The notes beneath the pieces were generated by a model, which worked only from the letters and a program-made list of their open reading frames with translations, ran no database searches and was not told where the DNA came from. A stretch of 64,000 nt of DNA. It comes from Callipepla californica brunnescens (taxonomy: Eukaryota; Chordata; Aves; Galliformes; Odontophoridae). The translations under genes and the position numbers were made by a program. Location: positions 14,542,967 to 14,606,966 of the forward strand of contig JALIRH010000001.1 in NCBI GenBank assembly GCA_023055505.1, read 5' to 3'. Below are positions 1 through 12,300 of this stretch, piece by piece. Every line of letters begins with the position of its first letter. Position 1 is the first letter of the stretch.

Positions 1-2770
1 CATCATGAATTCTAAACCATCACTGTTAGTCTACATTAAATATGTAATCAAGGTGTCTCCTCATCACAGAAGAAACAGATAAATGGAGCCAGATTTCCTA
101 GGGAGGAAAGCAAACCCATGGTGCTTAGTACATTTCTTTTTACAAGCATGTTCTTATTAGTCTTCAGTAACTAAAAGTAGCACAGAATCTAAAAGGCTGT
201 ATGACACTGCAAAATCTATAAATTTTAAAATTATGTACTAGTGACAACTATTTTGAAGATTGTCGGTTTGCAAGACTGGAGTATATCTCAACTAACAGAA
301 ATTTCAGTTCCTTATTTCAGCGAGCAAGGCAGAATTAATGCATTTTGAGGTTTGTATAATCAAATGTAAACACATGAACTACAGCAGTAACTTAGATATA
401 CTGCAAATTTCCAAACGAAACACTTTCACGAGTCTTTGACTGGGAGCTGCACATAGCAGTGAATGAAGAGAAAATAAAGCAGTAACTTACAATATAATAT
501 ATTCCTACCATCCCACAGTAAAAGTAATTTTTTTGCTCTTCAGTTACAAAGACATGTAAAGAAAAAAATACACAACAACAACAACAAAAAACATAGTCTG
601 ATTAAGCTAAAGAAACACAGTTACTGTGGAAAAAGTAATATGAGAGGCATACAAACTGGAGTACAGCATATTCACTGTGTGGTCACTCTTGCAGCAACTT
701 GGAGATGAGAGAAATTGCAGAAGCCTACACTACTGATTGAAGAGGAATTGTACAGTGCTTGGGCACCAATTACATACCACTGAGATGATATGAAGAGCTT
801 CAATTACAGTGGAGTATTTTATCAGTTAAAATAGCATATGCATATCAGAATAAAAATTAGTTAAGATACTACTAAAGGTATAAAAAGGTACTATACAATC
901 TTTCATGTAACATCATGTTTTTATGAGTATTGAATGGTAACGTACATCAATCCCTATTATATATATACACGAAAGAGGCAAACTGGATTGTATCTAGACG
1001 TTTTATTAAATTATTTTCAAGAGAGGTGAGCTGATATGCTAAAACCTATACACAGCTTAAGACCACCTAATCAAACTCAACACCTGCTGTTTTGCAGAAT
1101 GCTAATTCAGAGAAATTTCCCACGTTCCATCTACAATAGAAATAGCCCATCACATCAGAGGTTTGTGAAGGAATGGAAGGCCATCCTTTTATGTCACTAG
1201 CATCAAATCACTGGTAAATAGCATAAGCATGTGCTTATGAGAAAGCTGAATTCTGTAGAAGCAATCAACTTCACATTCACGTTTACTGAGTACAGCAAAC
1301 AAGTTCATCATGGAAGTGGGTGCAGGGTATTATTTTTATTGATCTTCTTTCAAAATTCTGATGCTAAAATTGATGTAAGGTTGAACTGCTCTCTCTGGAA
1401 CTGAAAACAACTTGCAGAAGGTTTAGAAGATTAAAAATAGTAATGTAGGATTAATGCCTAAAGTTTTTGTTGTCACTATCAACATGAAGTCCAACACTTG
1501 GTGTATGTATCCAGACACACAACAGACAGAGACAAGGTAACAGATATATTTCTGAAATCTTTGATTTAATTCTGGGTCTAAGAATAAGATTTCAGATATT
1601 TATGTCGTCTTGCACAACGTTACTGCTGGTAAAAGGAGATTTCCTGTGGAAATACAGCAATATATGGCAATGTTCTCAAAAAACATACATCAATTACTGC
1701 AACCATTACGATAAAGAAAAACAACAGGGTCAAAAGTTTTTAATTCAGAAGACTATACCAAAAGATTCACCAAACTCAACATGTAGTTCTTAGCATGAGT
1801 ACTGTAGTCGAAATAGAACCAATATTCAATCCAAAATCTCCCTTATGCTGCTGATTATGACCCTATTTGATAAAAGGCTTTTCTGCAGAAGGAGCCAGGG
1901 TGAATATCAGGTGCTACAGACACTGGCAAGAACACTGCAGCAAGTCTCAAGTGGTGCTACTTGTCCAGTCATTAACTAAGAGAAGTTTCCAGCATGGTCT
2001 CAACACTAAGAACTTACCGTACACACCCAGGCATAGAATTTCTGCCTTGTGCAACCTGTGAAATATCTTGAAGAGATTTAGTTTTATTTTAGACCCTCTG
2101 AGAACCCATGCACACACAAACACAGTAGAACATTCAATAACTTTAAAACAGATGTATGAAAATTAGTGCAAATAAATATTGTTTCTGCAGTTTTAAAGTA
2201 GCATAAAACTGATCTCATTCACTTAAGCCACATGAAGAAATACCTGCTTAAATCAGACATGAAATGGTCTACTCTATCTGAGTTTAAACAAACAGATTTA
2301 AAAAAAAAATTCCTTATTTTAAAGTAGTGGTATTGCACAAAAACCTTCAGTTTCATTGCCCACAGAGGCCATTTCATCGTTATCTATTTACAGCACTGTT
2401 ACGTATCAACCAAATACTCAGCTTGTTTTTAGAAAACCAAATGCAGACACAGCAGCTGTTTTTAAATAGTTCTCATTTTGATCAAATTTTGTAATTACTG
2501 GAATTCCATTTAATTTATTAATTACACTATGAAAATAATTTGGCCCCTTAATGATATCAACTGTTCCACTGTTGGTCTGTAAGACGGAGTGTCATGCTAG
2601 AAGCCCCGGAGGATATCCACCCATAAGACTGCTCACCTACACTGGCTCACCCTCTTTCTGCAAAGCACCAAAGACTGAAGCCTTCAATAAATGTTGTAAC
2701 AGAAAAATCACAAATAAGACACAAAATTATTATTCAGAACATTAACAGAGTAGAAGAAGATATCCCGAAG
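1..2770. other. AT-rich sequence beyond the MDFIC 3' end, no gene seen
   Basis: No ORF above about 64 codons, no recognisable protein similarity and no CR1 consensus pieces. In mammals the next gene in this direction is TFEC, but nothing of it is visible here. Further TTTATT hexamers (minus AATAAA) occur near 1002 and 1335, so the MDFIC transcript could in principle run further left. Confidence 0.6.
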
Positions 2771-2775
2771 TTTCA

Positions 2776-2793
2776 AAATAAAGATCTTTATTT
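2776..2793. terminator. Candidate distal, bidirectional poly(A) signal palindrome
   Basis: AAATAAAGATCTTTATTT is a perfect 18-bp palindrome, so AATAAA is presented on both strands (plus 2777-2782, minus 2792-2787). For MDFIC it would give a 3' UTR of about 3.3 kb. Use in either direction is inferred. Confidence 0.4.
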
Positions 2794-3196
2794 CAAAATA
2801 GTGTTTGAGGACAGCACATCCAGTTAATATAAAATACAAAAAGCAAGTTACCATTTTTTCAAATGGGCCAGTTCGCAGAGCTATATACTGAAATACTGTA
2901 CAGGTTCACAAGAACTGTTATAAAACACAGTTAAGTTCTGATGTTTTAATTTTACTTGAACTATACTTTCACATTTGTCTCCTTCTAATTCTGCTTGTTT
3001 TAATTACACAAGGTGCTTATAAGATTGCCTATGGAGCGAAAATTACAAAACAGAATTTAATAGTATAAATATAGAAAGAAAGTCCTTAAACTACATACTA
3101 ATATTCTCTGCTACAAAGATACATTTTACAAAAGTGCTAATATCTCTATGACAAATAGTAGCAGATTACATTTCAATGACAAACAAATCCCACATT

Positions 3197-3202
3197 TTAT
3201 TT
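3197..3202 (-). terminator. Candidate proximal poly(A) signal of MDFIC (AATAAA on minus strand)
   Basis: AATAAA on the minus strand is followed within about 25 nt by a GU-rich stretch (TGTGGGATTTGTTTGTCATT), the usual layout of a cleavage site. It is the first canonical hexamer downstream of the MDFIC stop that I could find. Confidence 0.45.
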
Positions 3203-4052
3203 CTTAAATTGTCTGTAATACTTTGATAGTTCTGATCACCGTAAGGGTAAACAAACACAGCACTTTCAGTTCTTAGCATTTCACAAAGGAAGTGGGAAAA
3301 GAAGTAATGTATCTGTATATGTGTGTACGTATACATGTGTAGGAGTGTTTGTACACATATACATGTATGCATAAACAGAGCTCTCGTATTTAGAATCTGT
3401 GCTTTAACAGGCCTGGAAGTAAATTCTTAATAGTAAATACATTTCTCAGGATCTCATAATTTCAGTTAATCTAAACAATATCTGAGCTCCTGTAAGTAGA
3501 AACGAGGCTTGTGTAAACTCTATGAATTTTCACTTAGAAAAAAGAATCCCTGGATAGCCATTTACATTTTTCTACTGTCTTAACCTGTGGTAAAAGTAAT
3601 CTCTACTAACATCCAGTATTCACTCAAAGCTTCAAATGCAAATGTGCAGTTTTCCAAACACAAAACTGGAACTGCTCAGGCAGAGATATCCCAGCAGGAC
3701 AGGAGACAGGAAGTCCTTTTTCCCACCTCCAGAAGCACAAAGAGACAAGAAATTGCCATAACTCACCCTTCTGTGATGAGGACACAAGGCAGGACAGCTA
3801 GTGTTGCTACCTAGCCCCAGAGAACATGTCCCCATCACCACTGTGTCAACCATAGGCCTCCGATGGGTGAAGCACTGTCTACACTTTTTCCAAGGTGCAT
3901 CAAGTCCCAGTGCTCACCGTGATGCCCCCAATTTCCCCAGAGGCATTATGCCTTACAAAGGCAAAATGCCTCCAGGCACTGCCACTCAACCAATGCACCT
4001 CTTCCCCCTTCCCAATGTGGTTCAGACTTTTAGGAGTCATAATTGAGCCCCA

Positions 4053-4223
4053 TGGGCCTGATTCTGAGCTCAGGGAATTTATCAATTTAACTATATGATT
4101 GCTTATTAGCCTGCCTATTACCATAATACCTTTGTGCTCCGTAACTGGAGCTACACCAATGGAAAATTCTGACATTAATGGAAATGTAGTTAGTTAATGC
4201 AACACTGATCTGAATCTGGCCCA
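4053..4223. repeat. Degenerate MITE-like palindromic repeat with terminal inverted repeats
   Basis: The left end TGGGCCTGATTCTGAGCTCA and the reverse complement of the right end TGGGCCAGATTCAGATCAGT match at 14 of the first 16 bases. The interior has GTAACTGGAGCTACACC, resembling the ggtgtaactcc...gga core of the old amniote repeat bounded by 'ggcctgattctgatctc'. Length is about 171 bp. The family name is not certain. Coding capacity is nil. It lies inside the probable MDFIC 3' UTR. Confidence 0.55.
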
Positions 4224-6062
4224 ATATACAGAGGGAAATAAAACAAAACAAAAAAATATGAATCAAGAAACAGATAAGACACCTTCTGAGTAAAACTGCA
4301 TTGCACCAGAATATACAACACTGCAGATGTTAAGGCACCTCCCAGCTTCTGATTATAGTTGAGGATTTGGCTATTTTACCTTCAGTGATAACTTGCAGTA
4401 GTAAGCACTACTAGTCAGTGTTCACAGGGAGAAGCTTGGGTTAATATTAGACAATTTGTTGACTTAGCTTCACATTCCTGCAATGTTTAGTTTGTCACAT
4501 TTACATAAACTGAATTCACTTCAGTGGAAAGAGACATAAATGGTCAATTCACTTAACAGAAGCAAGTTACTGGCTACTGATGACTTTTTAACAAGGTTAC
4601 TACATCCAATAATCCACAAATGGGAAATCTGGAGTGTAGATAGGAAAGTAACACTATGTGAAATAAAGATGTACAGGTGGTTTGTGCAGAAAAGTTAATA
4701 GGTTACAGACATAGAGGGGAGGAACTAGAAAAAGGGAAAGAAAATGGGTACCATTATTCCCTAAATCTGGGAATGTCGTAAACCTCTTTATATGTTGGAC
4801 CAAATTCATTTCACAGTTTCTATGACAAAAACAGATATTAACTAGAAAATCTTAATGGTATAATAGGTAAAGAGTTAACAACCAAATCCCAGCTGTACGC
4901 TTACCAAACATTTCAGAACTTATTCTTTTTTTGAAAAGCATACACTTTTCCAAACTATCAACTTTTTACATTGCTTCTTTTTAAGTAACACTTAAGACAC
5001 ATGTGAGAATATATGTCTGCATTTGCTTTTTGCATATGAAGACAGAATTCCTTGATTGATTCAATATTAATTTAGTCTTTATACCATTTTTCAATGGTGC
5101 TATCCTATATGGATATTTCTCACACAGTGAATAAATAAATATTAAATTATGTGACACTATCTGTAAAACAACAAAAATTGACAGGATCATCAATGTTGAC
5201 TCTTGAGTGAACTTTTGATAATTTTCTGTTTCTAGCCAAATTTTCAAGATTAGTGTATTAGTTTGTTAGTGTAAGGATACATTTCATGTCTACACAAATT
5301 TCCAAAGTCTCTTTCTAAAAAGAAGCATTTCAAGTAATATTAGTAGTGAAGTAAAATACAAATTCTCTATTCTGTCTTGACTAATAGCAACAAAATGCTG
5401 GCATTCTAACACATGGCGAAACTTATATTGACTTTAGTTTGCCAAATCTTCGTGCATTACCAGCAATGGAAAATATGAATATCAAACCAGTGAGATATTC
5501 AAAACAAAAGAAACACTGTCAGTGTGATGTTGGTAGCAAAATCAACAGTAGATTACTGGTGCTGAGAATTTAACATAGTTTAAAATTATAGGTTGCTTTC
5601 AACCCAAAGAGACTGAAAAAAAAACTTTTTGCTTTTAAGAACTCCTATAAAAGAATGTTATGTACGGAGCCATCTGAGTGTTTAAATACTGAAGTAGGTA
5701 AAGACAAGTACTTAAGGCTTTGCCCTGTAGTCTCTTTGACCACAAGCTGTCACTAAATTCAGATGGCAACTTTGCCCTCGTTGATTGCCTGCAGCATCAG
5801 GCCTATAGTTCAGTTTCAATAAAATCTTCCATTTGCAAAGCCAAAAGTAAGTTGGAATGTAGTTTGAGATTCACATACAAAACTATACAATTTGTGTTAG
5901 AATACAGACTTGAGGATTGCTTAAAAAAACTATTTATATATAGGGAATGAACAGTGCAATACCAGTTGGTTGTGTGAAAATCTTACCTTGTCTTTCTTCA
6001 AATGTATTTAAAGAAAAGCTCTCCAGTTTTTAAGATAAAAAAACTAGGAAAGGATAAGTACT

Positions 6063-6310
6063 TCAGGATGGGAAGCAGATCCCACAGCATTCCATGCAGA
6101 TCTCCAAGCAATCTGAAGATTCACAACACGCGTCCATTATTCCACAGTCCATATCACATGGGCAGTTACAGTCATCCCCCATCTCGTCCCCACAGCAACA
6201 GCAGCACGTCTCCGATGTGCAGATGCCACAAGATGCTTGTCCCAGAACAATGTTACAGAGGGTGAGAAACTCACAGAACAAGCAAGCAAGGATACAGTGA
6301 ACGCAGCAAT
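6063..6310 (-). CDS. MDFIC: MDFIC coding exon 4 (I-mfa domain, stop codon)
   Basis: The acceptor AG is at 6312-6311. It is preceded by a purine-containing stretch free of other AGs and then a CT-rich tract about 30 nt upstream. The split codon G|AT gives Asp165. The exon encodes [20 protein letters not shown], then GQASCGIC, a run of five cysteines (CCCCC) and [17 protein letters not shown], and ends [10 protein letters not shown] before TGA at 6065-6063. There are 24 cysteines in 81 residues, with alternating C-x(2-3)-C spacing typical of the I-mfa domain. A hydrophobic N-terminal helix carries regularly spaced Cys (the Piezo-associated, palmitoylated part in mammals). The sequence is nearly invariant compared with the mammalian domain as I remember it. 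Confidence 0.98.
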
Positions 6311-9300
6311 CTTCACATGTTCAGTAGAATGTCACATATTAAAAAGAGAAAAGGTGAAACAAAAATATCCATTAATATATCATTTTAAATGCACATATAT
6401 CACAGTGTCAGATAAGTAGTTAAAATAACAATAATTCAGAGTAGACATAATCTAATATCATAAAGAATATGTTCCCTATCTTCAAAGTCACTTAAGCAGC
6501 CTAACATCTCCAATTCAGTACCAGTTTTGGTATAGGTTTCCCTTTCCCCACCTCACTTCATGCAAACCTCAAGTACTAAAGGTTCACTTAAATTCATTTA
6601 TCTCATCATTTATTATGCAAAATATCCTTATCTATGACCTTTAATCCTTGTGTCTTCCAGCAGGTCCACAAGGAATCAAAAAACAGCTTAAGAAGGAAAC
6701 TGGAAGTACTTCCAGCCTCTTCTATAAATTTGCTTTTTCCACTTGATGGTATAAAAATAAGGGGGTTGTCACAATGTTTTTGTTTTCTTAATAGTATCAC
6801 AGACACATTAAAAACAGCATAATGGCACGTTACATGTATCTTTGCATTTTCAATAATATTTAAAACATTCAGCCAAAATACTTATATTTTGGTTGCCTTT
6901 TCTACACAAATCTCTTGTCAATCCTTTTAATGTTTTATTTTGTTTTAAGAGAGTTCAAACTAACACCTGAATGTCAAAATCCAACTCTCACAAGTACTAC
7001 TAAATCACCTGAGGTAAATGCAGAAGTACTCCACAAACTGTCAGCAAAAAAATCTGGCACCCAAAGAACAAATTTCCAGAATAGCTCCAAACAATTCATA
7101 CATCAGTCAGACATGACAAACAAACACAGCTGCAGGACCTTGTACTTGGCCTTGTTGAATGGCATATTTTTCACATGGGCCCATCTCTTGTGCCTGTCAA
7201 AGCTCCTACGGATGGTATCCCTTCCCTCCAGTGTGCTGACAGCACCACACAGCTTGATGACATCCACAAGCTTGCAGAGGGCACACTTAATTCCACTGTC
7301 CAAGTCACCAACAAAGATGTTAAACAGTGCTAGTCCCAATGCTGTTCCTTGAGGCGCACCACCCATTACTGGTATCCACCTGAACATTAAGCTGTTGACC
7401 ACACCACTCTGAGTGAGATCAGCCACCCAACAGTTAGCATAAAATGTCCTCCCATAGTAAACATGAAACATCTATGAAGATTGTTAAGAGGCAGTGAGCT
7501 GCCAGTCCAGACAGAAAATGAAAAAAATACATGAGACGTCCAGAGGGAAGAATATTATTATTTTCTAAACTGAACTTTAATTCGTCATTTTACAGCTTGC
7601 AAGCTTTTAAATCCTTCAGTCATAAACAACTGAACACTGGGAAGATGTTCTGGGGAAAATACCCTTAACCACCTCATCCTTTTCCTGTCCCTTGGGTTCA
7701 TCACAAGTATCTGCTATTAGAAAGCATTAGCAAAGACAGGATATTGAGCTATATGGGCATTTGTTCTGACCTAGTACACAATCTCCTTAAAATTCATGGT
7801 TTAGAAAGCTGTTTTGTAATGGAAAGCTTGCAATTGGTTCCAGCAGTAATATCAAGACTCCAAAACATTTATGGTATCAAAAACGATCAAATTATTTTCT
7901 TGATTGGTTGTGGAAACTTTGATGGTCAGAAAGCGTACAACTGAGTTTAAGCTAGCAAGCCCAAACACTCAAAGAAATGCAGATCACAGTTCAACACCAT
8001 TTGGAAAATCTTTCCCAAGAATGAAATTAACTAACTTAGCTCTTAGCCCACACTACCACCACAACGCTGCAGATGAATTTCTCCTCATTACTACATTACT
8101 ACATCCAAACTTAGCTAGGGAATGCCTGTTCTGCAGTGTTGTCACAGGCACAATATGTATAACGAACACAAACAAACAGAAGAAAGGAAAAACAAGAAGA
8201 AAGAACCCTGTCATAAATCTCATGTTACTATGCAGGAAGTAAAACTGGGAGGAAAACACAGATAAGATTGAGCTATTTTTAAAAAAAGTTGCTGCCTGTA
8301 TTGAAAAGCTGCTTTTTGCATGTATATGCTGTCACTAATAAATGACCTTCACAGAAAACCCAGAAGATATGTGAAATAAAGATAGGAAGTATCAGTTCAC
8401 TGACGAGGACCAAAGCCATACCAATAGCGATTAATTAGCTGGTTGTCATGGAGATGGTGTTAAATTTGCTCAGGTACAATCTCCTTTCAGATTTTCTTTT
8501 AATGTGAAGGAGAAAGATAAATAAAGCCAAGAGTTGTATTTAAGAAGCCTTCATATTTGAGGAACTGAGATTTCTGCTGTTTTGCATCTTTAAAACACAG
8601 CTGCAAGAAGCCAATATCGTAACAAATGTTCAACTACAAATATATTACAAATATACACTTAGAACACCTCAGTAATAACCTTCTGAATATCAGAACTGAA
8701 AAGAAGATGCTCAAATAAATCATACCTTCATGTCTGTTTCATACAGGATTAGGTAACATTGCAGAGTGAGAAATGAACTCTCACGTAAATTCTAACATAC
8801 ATATTTATTACTTGACAAGAGACACAATTCAGAAGTTAAAAACAAGAGCACATTCTGGACCGAAAATATCTTTTCCCTGAAGTATAAAAAATCTTAACAC
8901 TAAGTCAGTACTGATGAGGAGAGGCCATGTTGATTTAAATGATGACAGTTCCAAGATAACAGTAGACAGAAATAGCAACTTTTTGCCTTCAGTGCTATGA
9001 TCCAATCTCTGTAAGAGTCTTTCTTTCCATCTCTTCTTTACTCACTGAAACACTGTAAGAGTATTTTCCTACTGTTTATTTTCATTTCCTTCTGCCAAGA
9101 TTGTAAAACTCATATTTACCTAACAATCTTATTTAAAGTGCACAAGTGTTTATTAACATGAAGTTAAGATATCTTCTGTTGATCTCCTCAGTCTTCATTT
9201 GTGCAATGAAAACAAACTTCAATGCACCTTTCAAAGATAAAAACAAAATAACCATGCTTTTATATTCTTCATGCTATTTGCTTTTAATAGCAAATCAAAT

Positions 9301-12300
9301 AGCAGTTATTAAGCTCTTGACAAAGCATGCTCTTACCTAGCCCTAACTAACCAGCTGCATTCAGAACTTAACTACAAACATCTGCAATACCTTTTTTTTC
9401 TGGATAGATGCCTGGAAGAATATCTTCAATATATGAAACCTACATCTAAGCCTCTCATCTACTGATTTAATTACTAATAAAATAAAGATATCACAGTGAT
9501 TTTTGCAACAGCAGTGATATAAGACCTTAAGGTTTCATAACATATTCACGCGTTACAAAAAAAACACATTCTTCTCTAGTATCCCTATTCATAATCCAAA
9601 CTGTCACCTCCTAGGAAGAACTTGCATGGTTTAAAATACTTTCTTTGTTTGCTGTAGTGAGGTGCCATGAGCAAAGAGACACTGCCACGAAGAAGATGCC
9701 ATATAATACTCTGTCCCGAAGAGAGAATCACAGGTATATCAGTACCACCTCAGAGGCATTTAAAATATACTTCTGTACTTGCATACCTTAGTAATTCTTC
9801 CCTGGTCCCATGACCAACTATTTTAACATGTTAATACTGTACTTAACTTCCATTCCTTAACCTTACAACATGAACATCCTAACAGTTTGTGCAGATGAGT
9901 GGGAGGTGGAACACTTCACTCCAACAGGAATTAAACTTCATTTACATAGTTGGGAAATAAAATGTAAAAAAGTAAACTTGATGCTCTTAAGGCCTGGTAA
10001 CACCTTTTTTAGTAACTCTGAACACATTTTAGTCTCTTCTACTCAATAAATGATGTAGCAATATCAATCATGATGCAATACCTACATTACTTTGAAGGGA
10101 GATTAACTTTTTTAACTTTTTTGGTTTTAGAACCAGAGTTTTTTTTTCATTCTTCTTTCTCCATTAGATAGTCATGCAATTAAACTAAATCAGGGGTGCC
10201 CTTTTTACCAAGGACTGGACTCCACATGCCTTGCTGTTGATTATACAGCACACAGCTGAACAGCTAATTTACAAGTTTCTTGAAATTTCAGTTTTCACCT
10301 AAATACTTTCAAAGAGAAAGAACTTTTGTCTGTTTCTCGTTATATAAATCTATTAACAAAGATAAGATTTTCCTCGTGGTTTCCAAACTAAACTGCAACA
10401 ATCTCAGATTTCCACTGCTTTTCAAATCTTCCATCACACTTTTCTCTAATTAATACTGAAGTAATGCACTACAGATGAACACTATACAAAAATATGGATG
10501 TGGTGTGTTAAAACACTGCACAGAGGTACATTTTGCACATTAAAACAAGAAAAAAGATATGTAACACTGTATCACATTTGCTGACTAACACTCAAGCTCC
10601 AAAGGCTATGCTGAATGGAATAAATTATGTTAGACTTGGTCTGTCAGCAGAGAGGGTCTCTCTCATTAGACCAATCCACAGTTAAGGGAAAAAAACAGAT
10701 CCACTTTCAGATGCACAAGTTCATCCAAAGTTATCCCTTCATTTTGATGAAAGTAAGATCCAAATTAAAAGAGTCATCCCATGCGGCATTTTTATATACA
10801 CATGTAAGTAAAGCTGTTTCCTTAGTTCTTTGGCACATCTCCAAAAGTGACAGATTTGTTAGGAAACTTTAAACAATGCCAAGGCAAATAGAAGCTCAAC
10901 AGAATCAGTCAAGCTTTTGTTGCTTAGATCACAGATGCAATTCTGGCTACTTTGTGCTGGAGCACAAGAGTGAGTATGTTACAAATAATATATATATTAA
11001 ATGGGCTATAAATATTATCTCAGATAATATCCAAACTAGCATCTTAAAATCAGACCTTGAGCCAGCACTGTGCCCTTGTGGCCACGAAGACCAATGGTAT
11101 TCTGGGGTGCAATAAAAAGAATGTGGCCAGCAAGTCAAGGGTGGTGAACCTTCCCTCTACTCTGCTCAGGTGAGGAGACATCCGGAGCACTGTGTTCAGG
11201 TCTGGGCTCACCATCCCAAAAAAGACAGGGAACTTCTATGGGGAGTCCAGTGGAGAGCCACAAAGATGATGAGGGGCCTGGAGCACTACCTTTATGAAAG
11301 GCAAGCCTGTAACTCCCCCAGGGGAGACCTGGGGATGTTCATCCTTCAAAAGAGAAGGCTGAAGAGGGATCTGATTAATGTTTATAAATATCTCAAGGAT
11401 GGGAGTTAAGTGGACAGAGCCAGGCCCTTTTCAGTGGTGCCCAGTGACAGAACAAGGGGCAATAGGCACAAACTGGAACACAGGAAGTTCTATGCAAACG
11501 AGAGGAAAAAATTCTTTACTGTGAGGCTGATGGAGCACTGGAACAGGCTCCGACCAGAGAGGCTGTGGAATTTCCTTCTCTGAAGATATTCAAAACCCAC
11601 CTGGACACTTTCCTGTGCAATCTACTGTAGGGAAAGAGTTTCAGCAGGGTGTGGGTATGGATGGTCTCCTATGATCACAGAATGGTCTGGGTTGGAAGCG
11701 ATCTTGAAGACCACCTAGTTCCAACACCCTTGCTCTAGGCAAGGACACTTCGCACTAGACCAGAGGCCTGGCCTTGAATGCCTCCAGGACACTCTGGGCA
11801 ACCTGCTCCACTGTCTCACAATCCTCACAACAAATAGTTTCTTCCTTATATCTAGTCTAAATCTACTGTCTTTCGGTTTACAGCTATTTCTCCTCATCCT
11901 GTCATTACATGTCTTTATAAACCAGCTTTCCTTCAGGCAGTGGAAGGCTGCTATGAGGTACCCCACAGCCTTCTCTCCTCCAGGCTGAAGCGCTCAAACT
12001 CTTTCAGCCTGTCCCCATATGGGAGGTGCTCCAGCACTCCGATCATCTTTGTGATCTGCCTCTGGACCCATTCAAACAGCTCCGTGTCCTTCTTGGATGC
12101 AGTAATCCAGGTGGGGTCTCAGAAGAGCAGAGAAGAAGGGTAAAATCACTTCCCTCCACCTGTTGGCCACACTTCTCTTGACGGAAGCAATGCAATGATT
12201 CTCTGATTCTCTGACACTGCGAAAACTGTTCATCCACTGATACTCAAAGCTCAGAGATCCCCACATTATATCTCATCCCAGTTATAAAGTTATGTTCTGT

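Larger units (their letters stand above)
2787..6062 (-). other. MDFIC: Probable MDFIC 3' untranslated region
   Basis: This follows directly after the TGA. Reading the minus strand by eye I found no AATAAA or ATTAAA between the stop and about 3.2 kb. The first canonical signals are at 3202-3197 and 2792-2787, implying a 3' UTR of about 2.9-3.3 kb. That is plausible for this gene, whose mammalian mRNA also has a long 3' UTR. Several short ORFs occur in both directions, but none resembles a protein. The region contains a MITE-like repeat (4053-4223) and a perfect splice-donor match 76 nt after the stop (see findings), so the true 3' structure may be more complex. Confidence 0.5.
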
